Source: Hyphomicrobiales bacterium (GTDB lineage: Bacteria > Pseudomonadota > Alphaproteobacteria > Rhizobiales > Aestuariivirgaceae). From it: a DNA stretch of 64,000 nt. The notes beneath the pieces are model-generated. The model searched no databases. It saw only the letters and a program-made list of their open reading frames with translations, and was not told the DNA's origin. The translations under genes were made by a program, and so were the position numbers. Shown here in pieces: positions 54,943-64,000 of the stretch. Position 1 is the first letter of the stretch. Each line of letters opens with the position of its first letter. Location: the NCBI GenBank assembly GCA_025363755.1, contig JANYLQ010000047.1, positions 1 to 64,000 of the forward strand, in the 5' to 3' direction.

Positions 54943-57900
54943 TTAAAGTGCTTGGTTCATTTCATTTTCCAGCTTGGCAATAAGCGTGGTTTCCTTGAGC
55001 AAGGTTTCAACGCGCTCCACAAATTGCTTCGCTGCCGGCAGTTCTGGTGTGAGAGGAATTTGCGCAAGCTGCTTGGCAAAGGTGTTGGCGTGTTTTGGCT
55101 TTTTCAAAATCAAAAACCGCCAATAAGTTTCGGCCACTTGGCCTTCAGCTTCATCCAAGTAAATTTGCGAGAGGATGGGCCTGCTGTCAGCAGTAAGGCG
55201 CAGTTCACCTTTTTTGAACTGAGCCTCAAGTGCCTCGCCTGATTTGAGAAAGCCCTGCAAAGCTTCGATGCGGGTTTCTTCCATGTCGATGCGCTGCGTT
55301 TTGGCCCATTCGGTTTTTTCCGAATCCAACATTTTTTTAGGCGCATTGAGTTTGAGCGCGGCAACATCTGGCATATCGGGCCAAAGAAATTCTGGCTTGT
55401 ATTTGCGCCGCGCCAACACGCCAAGCCGCGCCTCAGCCTCGGCCAACAAATCACGCCGCGCCGTCCATTTTTCTTGAAGCTGTTTGGCACGCTTGCCAAT
55501 TTCAGCCTGTTGCTTTTTATCGGCATGAGGAATGGGCAAAGGCGCAATGAATTGCTTGTTGGCCTCAAACCATCCACCTTGCTTTGGTTTGCCTATACGA
55601 CGAAAAACAAAATCAGCCACCGAGCCATTAAGCACGCCCAGAAGATATGAAAGGTCAACGCCCTTGGCAGGCAGAATGCCATTAACGCGTACGTTGTTAA
55701 GATATTTATCAGCGTCATAGTCTGCACTTACGCGCAATGAAGGGACAGTTTGTGCAACTATCAACTTTGGCAAATCGTGAAACGAAAGATTTTTAGGATA
55801 TACATAACCCCACCATCCATCGTCCAAATCCATCTTTGGACTTTCGCGTGATCTCAATTCCTTTTCAAACTTCCGTAAATACTCCCAAGCCCTTGGAAAT
55901 TTCTTCTGCAGAAAAGCAGCACGTCCCAGCTCAAAATCTCCATGCGTGTTTTCAAAATACGGAAATAGGAGATATTTATCAGCAACAGGAGTTTCGAACC
56001 GTTTAGCTTGCGGGCCTGAAATAAGAGGCTTCATAATTGCGTCTTCGATCAAAACTTCGAATCCATTGATCTGGTCATGAACGCATTTGTACTTGCCAGA
56101 ACCAATGCGCTCTAAGTGGTAGATTGAGTCAGCACTTGTAACTAACCCTTGAAAAATCGCCGTTGAAGACTTCTTACTTCCAAGTGATTCAAACTGGCCA
56201 GACAGCCTTTCAATCAATTCACGCTCTTTGCCTGTCAACATCATCCATTCATCATCTGCGCCAAAGGCTTCGGTCGGCACGGCCAGCGCCTCATCCGCCC
56301 ATTCCAAATCGCCCACCTCACCTTGCGGTGAAGCAGCAACGCGAATGACGTCATTCGCCTCCGCCGTAAAAAATTGCAGCGCTGTGTAAGTGATCGCCTC
56401 GTCAAACACTTGGAAGGATTTGAAATCTAGCCAGCGCTCTAATTGTTTGGTGCGGTGGATAAGCCCGCGCAGGCCTTGGCCATAATCGTTCACCGTCCAC
56501 TAGCTTGGCGCAATATAGGCCATGCGGCCACCTTGGCTCAAAAGCCGCAAGCCCTTTTCAATGAAGGGCAGATAAAGATCAAAATTCCCCGTCTGCGCAC
56601 TTTCATAGGTGCCAACCTCACGCTTCTTGCGCAGATAGGCCACAACGTCCGGATCAACCTTCATCAGGTTTTGCAGCTTTACGTAGGGCGGGTTGCCCAG
56701 CACGATATCGAATTTAAAATCAAATGCTGCGTCCCAATCAAAGGGGTTGATGCGGGCTTGCGCCTCCGGCGATTTTGTGATCATCGCCCAGCAATCATGC
56801 GCCACCAAACTGTTGCCGCAGCGGATGTTATCATCCAAAGTTGAAAGCGGCGATTTGGCCCGCGCCGAATGCAGCCACAAAGCCAGCTTGGCAATTTCCA
56901 CTGACGATGGATTGATATCCACGCCATAGATATTGTGTTTGAGAATATCGGCCACGAGGGCGGATTCATCATAGCCCACGCCGCTTGCATCTTTAATCGC
57001 CATGGTCTGCATTTGCTTGGCCAAGGTCATGCGTTCATCCAGCAATTTGCGGAATGCCGAAATGAGAAACGCGCCAGAGCCACAAGCCGGATCAACAATT
57101 TTTATCGCCCGCAATTTGGCCAGATAGTCATTGAGCTGTTGGCCCGTGGGTTCGTCTTTCACGCCGGATGAAGTGCGGGCGGCGGAAAACCACGGTTCCA
57201 TGGCTTCATCCACCATGTAATTCACCACCCATTCGGGCGTGTAATAAACCCCATCACGCTTGCGCTTGGAAAGCTTGGCAATTGTCTCGCGGCCTTCCAA
57301 TTCGCCCACGCGGTATTCAAGTTCGGTGATGGATTGTTCGAAGATGCGGCCCAATGTGTAAAGTGTTAGGCTTTCTTTGGCCCCACCTTTTGCGGCGTAA
57401 TCATAATAGGCTGACAGGAAGAGAAGTGTTTCTTTGTCCTTCAACAGAGATGCCTCATTGGCACCCTGCCCTGCCGCCGCAAAAATGTGGTTGGGAATGG
57501 TCAGTGAATTCATCAACGGGTCATCAGCAAACAGACCGCCGTTGATATGTGGCAAGACCGTTTGACCGAACCTGCCGCCTTCATTCATGAACTTGAAGAG
57601 GCGTTTAAACCACACCCAAATTTCTTCACCTTCAGTTTCATAAGTGGGCTTAATGGCGCGGTCTCTCAGTTCTTCGCGCACGAACTGCGGAGGAAACAAC
57701 ATGCGCTCGCCCATGTCTTCGCAGTAAAAGGCAAAGATAAAACGATCAAGCAATTTTTGTGAAATGCGCAATAAGTCAGTTTTTGTACCTACAAATTGCG
57801 GATTGTGGGTGACGAGGACGCGGAAGAGCCGCTCGCGCACGCCTTTATAGTGATCGTAAAACTCATCCTCGATTTTCTTTTCGCGCGTGCCTTGGTGCTC

Positions 57901-58614
57901 CGTCATGCGCCATAAAGCGGGGCGGCCCGATTCTGAAATCAGCATGTCGCGTTGGAAAAGCTTTACGAAAAGGAAGCGATCAAACTGTGCATCTTCATTC
58001 TCAGACAACAAATCATGTTTAGCAAATAAGTCTTTGTTCTGAAGGCTGATTGTGAACTTCAAATGTAGGGGAACACGGTCCCACCAATACAGGCGAAACT
58101 CATTCATATCTGTCACCAGTGCCCACCACGGTTGCACGGGTTCATTGCCAAACATATTGCGGCGTGCGCCACGCACATAGTTGAGGCATTGCTCAACAGG
58201 CGTGAAGTTTGCGCCCTTGCGATTCTGTTTTGAGTCTAAGTTTGATTTAATATCTTTGAACTCGCACAATACTTGGGGCACGGCATCCTCGCGCCCGCGA
58301 AACCAACCCAGAGCCAAATCAGCAATGCCCTTGCCACCAGATGCGCCCGCATTGGCAATCGTGAATTTGGCATTGATCGTGTGATCGTCTTTCGCCGTGC
58401 GGCCCGTCTGGCCGTATCCCCAAAGTTCTTCAAAGAAAGTTTGGGCAAAAGCCCCTTCGGCCTGGGTTTCAGACTGTTTGACACGCTCGCTCCAGCCTTT
58501 CAGCTTGGCCAAAACCAAAGCATCACGGCCATCCTCTAAATACGAGCGGAACTCAAAATCTAACGTTGATTGCAAAAATGAGCGGCTGATAAATGAGCGC
58601 GAATCGTCAAACAT
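54943..58614 (-). pseudogene. Type IIG (Eco57I-like) restriction-modification enzyme interrupted by an in-frame TAG
   Basis: ORFs 56500-58614 (VDPACGSGAFLISAFRKLLDER, IVLGNPPYVKLQNL, ending GGRMAYIAPS*) and 54943-56493 lie in the same reading frame and read through as GGRMAYIAPS-TAG-WTVNDYGQGLRGLIHR. Confidence 0.85.
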
Positions 58615-58712
58615 CCAAGAGTTCCTAAAGCATCCGGGTTACAGCTTTAGACTAGTCGAATTCGGGGTTCGTTCACAGCGCATTTAACGCTCACAGCATG
58701 CCACCTCACCCC

Positions 58713-59756
58713 TCACATCCCCACAAGTTCCACACGCCGATTTTTGGCTTGCCCTTCTTCCGTTTTATTGGATGCCAGTGGTGCCAACGGGCCTACTCCT
58801 TTGGCGGTTAAACGGCTCGCATCCACCCCTGCCCCAACCAGTGCAGCAACCACTGATTTGGCCCGCGCGGCAGAAAGTTGGAGATTGTAATCGAGTTCGC
58901 CCTTATTGTCGGAATGCCCCACAACATAAACATGAGACCCCGGATCAGCTTTGAGATAGGCAATCATCTGAGCCAATTGCGGCTGAGATTCGGGTTTGAT
59001 GGTTGCCTTATCAAAATCAAAATACAAACCATAAATCACCACGCGACCATCAGCGCCAATACTGTTGCCAATTTCGTCAGCCGTGAGTGTGACGATTTTT
59101 TCTTCGCGCTGGCCGGGCTCGACCACTTCAATCAACACGCCAACGCGAGAGCGCAGCGCTTTCGACACGTCGCCAAAACTACCGCCTGAATTTTGGCCAG
59201 CAAACACGGCGACATAGGTTTCGTTGCCCGGATCGCCTTTTTTCAACAATGCATAGCGCGGATCAACAATCTTGCTGAACATGCCGTTTGAAAGAAACTT
59301 ACGGCGCGTGCTTGCGTTTTCGGAAATAACGTTTTTCGACGCGTCATTTGCGCTGTATTTAAGGTCTTTGAAATTTGCACCACATGTGGCGTTGTCACAT
59401 TCAAACACGGCGGCAAAGCCCTTGGCTTTCAAGGCGTCTATGTAATTGCCGAAAACTTCAAGCGAGGAACGTTGCTCGGGTGAAACATAGAGTGTTCGCA
59501 AAACCCTGCCCTTCTGCGACACTGTTTTAGAAAACGCTTTGGCTCTAATATCGGCAGGCCCAGCGGGCAGCGTGAGTTCATCAAATTTCTTCGACGTTTG
59601 GCCAACAATGGTTGAGCCCTCATAACGCCCAGTGAACGGACTATCGGCAGCACCTTCTGCATCGGCTGCCATCTCAGACGTATAATCTGCAGGGGCCGCA
59701 TAAGCCAAATTAGCAAACAGCATTGCAATAACAAAACATAATTGACGTAAAAACAT
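58713..59756 (-). CDS. OmpA-family protein with signal peptide
   Basis: MFLRQLCFVIAMLFANLAYA; FDFDKATIKPESQPQLAQMIAYLKADPGSHVYVVGHSDNKGELDYNLQLSAARAKSVVAALVGAGVDASRLTAKGVGPLAPLASN...NRRVELV. Confidence 0.9.
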   Translation of the reverse strand: MFLRQLCFVIAMLFANLAYAAPADYTSEMAADAEGAADSPFTGRYEGSTIVGQTSKKFDELTLPAGPADIRAKAFSKTVSQKGRVLRTLYVSPEQRSSLEVFGNYIDALKAKGFAAVFECDNATCGANFKDLKYSANDASKNVISENASTRRKFLSNGMFSKIVDPRYALLKKGDPGNETYVAVFAGQNSGGSFGDVSKALRSRVGVLIEVVEPGQREEKIVTLTADEIGNSIGADGRVVIYGLYFDFDKATIKPESQPQLAQMIAYLKADPGSHVYVVGHSDNKGELDYNLQLSAARAKSVVAALVGAGVDASRLTAKGVGPLAPLASNKTEEGQAKNRRVELVGM

Positions 59757-59852
59757 GATCACTCCTTGCGGCCCCGCAAGCCACCACATGCCGATAGAAT
59801 CAATGAACCGTCAACCCCGTTGCGTTACGGTGATAGTATGCAAAATTATATT

Positions 59853-60566
59853 TTATGCGACGCTTGGCAAAGTGCATTTCAAATTGACATCTGCCACGAG
59901 TGGCAAATGGTCAGACGCCACTCTTGCGAGGGATGTGTTATGAATTGCAAAATTTGTGATGAGGCCCGGTGGCCAATCCAAAATGCGGTCCATGGGAAGC
60001 AGTGGCAGGCGCGACGGAAAGCTGGGTTGCACCGGCAGCGATCCAAACACTGGTTCAAGCACGGCTAAAGCAGAGCGCCGCACACGCCGCCACTCGTTGA
60101 AATCACCCAGCATGATTGTGGGCATGGGCGTCATGGCCTGAAAAGTGTCCAACAATGCGTTGGCTTGCATAATGCGCGATCTGCGCAGCAAACCTAAGTG
60201 AACCGCAATGACCCGAAACCGACCTTGCCCCAGATCAAGCTCTGCAAACACCGCACCGCGTGGCTCAATGCCCGGAAGATGGATGCGCGAGCGATGATAA
60301 TGCAGCGGCTCGCCGCGCACCAAAAGCGCATTGCCATGCCAACCATGACCATCAACAACATCTGATTGAACCAATAATTTCAATCCTGTCTCTTCCTCAA
60401 TATGGGCGGGGTTCAATAGGCCCGTTCGCGTACCGATGCGGTGATCAACTTCCTGGAGCGCCACCAGATCAGCACTCAGTTCTTTGATAACGGCGACAAT
60501 GCGCTCTGGCCTGACTTGCCCATCAACACCACGACATTTGTGAATATTATAAGATGCAACTCTCAT
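59853..60566 (-). CDS. Endonuclease/exonuclease/phosphatase family protein
   Basis: MRVASYNIHKCRGVDGQVRPERIVAVIKELSADLVALQEVD...IMLGDFNEWRR...ASDHLPLVADV. Confidence 0.92.
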   Translation of the reverse strand: MRVASYNIHKCRGVDGQVRPERIVAVIKELSADLVALQEVDHRIGTRTGLLNPAHIEEETGLKLLVQSDVVDGHGWHGNALLVRGEPLHYHRSRIHLPGIEPRGAVFAELDLGQGRFRVIAVHLGLLRRSRIMQANALLDTFQAMTPMPTIMLGDFNEWRRVRRSALAVLEPVFGSLPVQPSFPSRLPLLPMDRILDWPPGLITNFAIHNTSLARVASDHLPLVADVNLKCTLPSVA

Positions 60567-60587
60567 GTCGGTCTCATCTTCATTGCT

Positions 60588-61976
60588 TTAAAGATATGGC
60601 AGCAACAGCCGTGTTGCTGCATCCCGGCTTTTAACAGCAAACGACCGCGCTTCGAGTTCCTGCCGCGTGAGAGGAATTACGCTGCTATGGTCGATGATCG
60701 ATGACAGCTTTGCGGCTAGAATCGGATCATACGCTTCGATGGCCATCTCGAAATTGAGACGCATGCTGCGCGTATCCCAATTTGGACTTCCAAACAGACA
60801 CCAAGTGTCGTCGACCACCATCAATTTGGAATGATTAAATGGCAGTGGCGCTCGCAAGATTTTGCAACCAGCTTGCAGCAGAGGCCCGACATGAGCATGC
60901 ATGGCCCAATCCATCGGAGCATGATCACTGGCCGCTGGGATCACAATGCGAACATCTATGCCCCGAACCGCTGATAATTGCAGCGCTACCATTAATATTT
61001 CAGTGGGCAAAAAATAGGGCGTGGCGATTTTGATTGATTTCTGCGCGGCAGAGATAGCCGAAAGGAGAACCATCATCAGCTGTTCGGTTTCTTGATCAGG
61101 GCCAGAGACTATGATGCGAGATGGTATTTTTCCAACCGCCTGCGTATCTGGGTTCCACACGGACTGTGGCAATTCTTCGCCTGTCGTAAACAACCAATCA
61201 TCGATAAAATCAGTGGTGATTTGCTTGACCACTGCGCCGCTGATTTTGAAATGCGTATCACGAATTTTAATTTTCTTCCGCTGACGCCCGGTATTTTCGT
61301 CAGCAATATTCAAACCGCCGATAAACGCTGTTACACCATCAATGACGAGAATTTTTTTGTGTTGCCGTAAATTCAGAAACTGCATACGCCACGGCAAAAC
61401 CGAATTCATAAATCGCGCCACGGGAACATTTTGTTTGCGGAACAGATTATAAGTAATTCGCCCGCTGCCAAAACCATCAATGAGCACACGAACCATGACG
61501 CCGCGTTGGTTTGCTCTGGCCAGTGCATCGATGAACTCCTGACCAATCTTATCCGAGCGAAATATGTAAGAGGTCAGACCTACTGTCGTTTTAGCGTTAT
61601 TGATTGCAGCAAGCATCTGCGGATAAGCGTCATCGCCATCGTGCAGTGGCAGCAAAATATTCGAAGCGGCCAAAGCCCGGTTGGTCAATGCTCCCACGGT
61701 CGCCTTGAGATTGGCAAATGGATCGTCGTTTGCAGCACTGTCGGTAAATCTCGGTTGATGCGATTTGACTGGACGCCGAAGGATTTGAGCGCGCCTTTGA
61801 ACTCGGTTTATCCCAAAAGTGAAATAAAGAATGGCTCCAATGATCGGCGTAAGCCATGCCAGCCCAATCCAGCCAATCGCAGACGTGACGTTACGCTTCC
61901 TTAGTAATATATGAATGGTCATGGCCGCCGAGATAAAAAAATCCAAGACGAGAATGATGATAGTCTGAGCATTCAT
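60588..61976 (-). CDS. Cardiolipin synthase-like phospholipase D family protein
   Basis: LRQHKKILVIDGVTAFIGGLNIADENTGR and FNHSKLMVVDDTWCLFGSPNWDTRSMRLNFE (two HKD motifs). Confidence 0.93.
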   Translation of the reverse strand: MNAQTIIILVLDFFISAAMTIHILLRKRNVTSAIGWIGLAWLTPIIGAILYFTFGINRVQRRAQILRRPVKSHQPRFTDSAANDDPFANLKATVGALTNRALAASNILLPLHDGDDAYPQMLAAINNAKTTVGLTSYIFRSDKIGQEFIDALARANQRGVMVRVLIDGFGSGRITYNLFRKQNVPVARFMNSVLPWRMQFLNLRQHKKILVIDGVTAFIGGLNIADENTGRQRKKIKIRDTHFKISGAVVKQITTDFIDDWLFTTGEELPQSVWNPDTQAVGKIPSRIIVSGPDQETEQLMMVLLSAISAAQKSIKIATPYFLPTEILMVALQLSAVRGIDVRIVIPAASDHAPMDWAMHAHVGPLLQAGCKILRAPLPFNHSKLMVVDDTWCLFGSPNWDTRSMRLNFEMAIEAYDPILAAKLSSIIDHSSVIPLTRQELEARSFAVKSRDAATRLLLPYL

Positions 61977-62125
61977 GCGCGAGGTACAGCCTTATTTTAA
62001 ACGTTAAAAGCATCCCCACCATAGACTAATCCAAGTATTTTACACCACTGCCCGGTGAAGCGCGCACTGCCTCCTCGGGCCGATAAACGTCCGATCTTTG
62101 GCGCTCAAAACCTTAGGTTTTTCAA

Positions 62126-62647
62126 CTATGCTGATTTTGCGGCTTTGAAACCTGCAAACATGCCCGCACTCAAGCCGATCAAATGAAGCGCTGAGGTGGC
62201 AATAACGAATCCAGCGCCATAGCCGAAGCCAGTCGCATTAACCGGCATCTCTGAGCCATGGGCAAATCCGTGGAACACGGCGAAGAATCCGCACAAGCCC
62301 ATCGCCACGCTCAGTGAAGCGTTCCAACGCAGCAGCAGTACAGCTGATAAAACGATGACTGAAGCCCAGATGGCAGTTTCAACATACGGCAAAACAAAAC
62401 CGCTGAATGCCAGCCCAGCGCCAGCCACCATCATCACCACAAAGCTTGATGGAACCAAATAACGCGCGCGACCGCCCAGCATCGCCGCAAACAAACCTAC
62501 GGCCACCATCGCCATAATATGATCAATGCCAGTGAAGGGGTGAATAAAGCCGTTTAAAAAGCCAGAATTGTCGTGTCCGGGATGGGCCTCGGCTAATCCG
62601 GTCATGGCCATCAATGCTGCTGCGCTTAAAAATAATTTCTGTTTCAT
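62126..62647 (-). CDS. HupE/UreJ family protein
   Basis: AHPGHDNSGFLNGFIHPFTGIDHIMAMVAVGLFAAMLGGRARYLVPSSFVVMMVAGAGLAFSG. Confidence 0.92.
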   Translation of the reverse strand: MKQKLFLSAAALMAMTGLAEAHPGHDNSGFLNGFIHPFTGIDHIMAMVAVGLFAAMLGGRARYLVPSSFVVMMVAGAGLAFSGFVLPYVETAIWASVIVLSAVLLLRWNASLSVAMGLCGFFAVFHGFAHGSEMPVNATGFGYGAGFVIATSALHLIGLSAGMFAGFKAAKSA

Positions 62648-62761
62648 CTGCCGCTCCTTTGCTCTTGCCCACTTGCTGTTGCATCAGTGGTATTCAATTT
62701 GATTAGCACGGCGTGATTTTCATGCAAATCATAATCCGTCAGACAAAATCCAAATTGCGAC

Positions 62762-63235
62762 TCACTTCAAATTCTCAAGATACGGAACATAGCCTGGCGT
62801 GTTTGGATCCATAAGTGGCTTGGACGGGAGCGTATCTTCATCCACATCTGAGACAAACTGGGTCTTAATTTCGTCGAGCTTAACACCCTTTTCATCAATG
62901 GCCCAAACCGTCACATGCAACGGCACATCTTTCTTAATTCCCTTCAGCGCCCTGCTTTCAAGTTTAAAGGTGAGGGTGCTTGGGTTATTTGGAACCTCAA
63001 CCCTATCAGGGGTTAGCTCACCTGGAACTTCGAACAGCGCAACAAACTTGCCGCCTTCAGCGATCGGTGAAACACGCCGAACCACAACCACCATCGTAGC
63101 TTTTGAATAGCGATAGTTGAAAGTTAAGCCCCCGCCCATGAATTGCAGATATTTTTTCGGCTTTTGATTATCGCCGCACCCAACAAGGATAAGAGCAGAA
63201 AAAAATAAACATGCGACCAAATTGAAGAGTTTCAT
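62762..63235 (-). CDS. Hypothetical lipoprotein
   Basis: MKLFNLVACLFFSALILVGCGDNQKPK (lipobox LVGC). Confidence 0.75.
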   Translation of the reverse strand: MKLFNLVACLFFSALILVGCGDNQKPKKYLQFMGGGLTFNYRYSKATMVVVVRRVSPIAEGGKFVALFEVPGELTPDRVEVPNNPSTLTFKLESRALKGIKKDVPLHVTVWAIDEKGVKLDEIKTQFVSDVDEDTLPSKPLMDPNTPGYVPYLENLK

Positions 63236-64000
63236 TGTGCTTCACTTTCTCTTTCATGGCCGATGCCAGCCAAACCTTCAGGCCTAAGGATTAAGCACAA
63301 AACAATAATGCTGAACACGGCGACATCACGGTAAGTGGTTCCAAAAACCGTTGACCAACCAACTTCGAGAAAAGCTAGAACGCAGGCCCCGATCACCGCC
63401 CCGCGTATTGTGCCAAAACCGCCAATGACTGACGCAAACATGGCTTTAAAGCCAATCATTATCCCTATTGAGAAACTCGCGCCACCATAAGAAATGGCCG
63501 AAGCCCAACCTGTGACACCAGCCAATGCACCCGCAATTCCAAAACTCTGGTGGGCGATAACTTCTGGATTGATGCCGCAAAGTGCCGTGAGTTTGAGCGA
63601 CTGCGCGCAAGCCCGCCAATGCAATCCAAACCGCGTGAGCTTCAGCAACAGCCCAACACCGACCACGGAACCCACGCCAACAAAGATTGCCATAAATGTG
63701 ATGCCTGAAAGCTTCACCAGATATTGGCCATGCAGTTCAAAAATGGATAGCCCCGAAAACAAAGGCGGCACCCAAATATCACGCCCCGCAGATTGTATCC
63801 GCATAATCTCTTCAATAAATATTGAAAGACCAATTGAAGCAATCATGAACGCCAATGGATAGTCCAGCAGTTTCTTGCCCATGAATACTTTGGCAATCAC
63901 GGCCCCCAATGCGCCACCGCACGCAATGGCAGCTGCAAGCGACCAGAGGCCCGCAATCAAATCACTGTCACCGTTCAGCTCGGAGGCAAAGCAAACATAA
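63232..64000 (-). CDS. Branched-chain amino acid-type (LivH-like) ABC transporter permease, 5' end outside window
   Basis: Frame open to the window edge (YVCFASELNGDSDLIAGLWSLAAAIACGGALGAVIAKVF...); FASVIGGFGTIRGAVIGACVLAFLEV...LILRPEGLAGIG. Confidence 0.85.
   Translation of the reverse strand, partial: YVCFASELNGDSDLIAGLWSLAAAIACGGALGAVIAKVFMGKKLLDYPLAFMIASIGLSIFIEEIMRIQSAGRDIWVPPLFSGLSIFELHGQYLVKLSGITFMAIFVGVGSVVGVGLLLKLTRFGLHWRACAQSLKLTALCGINPEVIAHQSFGIAGALAGVTGWASAISYGGASFSIGIMIGFKAMFASVIGGFGTIRGAVIGACVLAFLEVGWSTVFGTTYRDVAVFSIIVLCLILRPEGLAGIGHERESEAQ

Overview
This looks like a chromosomal window from an alphaproteobacterium (probably Rhizobiales-like, judged only from gene families). 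No rRNA, CRISPR array or intact transposase was seen. From left to right: (1) the end of an exopolysaccharide locus (BY-kinase C-terminus, glycosyltransferase, PL6-like lyase) and a decayed aldo/keto reductase remnant. (2) mtnK-mtnA, convergent with a ribose-type ABC transporter. (3) An organosulfonate catabolic operon: LysR, aspartate/glutamate racemase, histidinol-dehydrogenase/HpsN-like enzyme, DegT aminotransferase, CuyA-like cysteate sulfo-lyase, TauABC-like transporter and a YeiH/CuyZ-type exporter. I propose this could be a cysteinolate-to-cysteate pathway. (4) A large nitrogen-scavenging region of about 21 kb: split BMP-type ABC transporter, flavin reductase, GntR, three DUF1989 proteins, an IPNS-like dioxygenase, two biuret-hydrolase-like cysteine hydrolases, and AtzG/AtzE/AtzH homologues. 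It continues with a guanidine-I (ykkC) riboswitch, a guanidine-type ABC transporter, a urea/guanidine carboxylase and an allophanate hydrolase. Two near-perfect sigma54 -24/-12 promoters were found by eye, one directly in front of the riboswitch. (5) Housekeeping genes: guaA, mntH/mntR, rsmB-like, guaB, rlmE and ppx. (6) A RES-Xre toxin-antitoxin locus with an unlisted 47-aa leading ORF. (7) A histidine kinase, a HerA-like ATPase and tRNA-Gln(CTG). (8) A type IIG restriction-modification gene split by an in-frame amber codon. (9) An OmpA-family protein, EEP nuclease, cardiolipin synthase-like PLD, HupE, a lipoprotein and a partial LivH-like permease. All assignments come from reading the sequence and recalling families; no database search was run.
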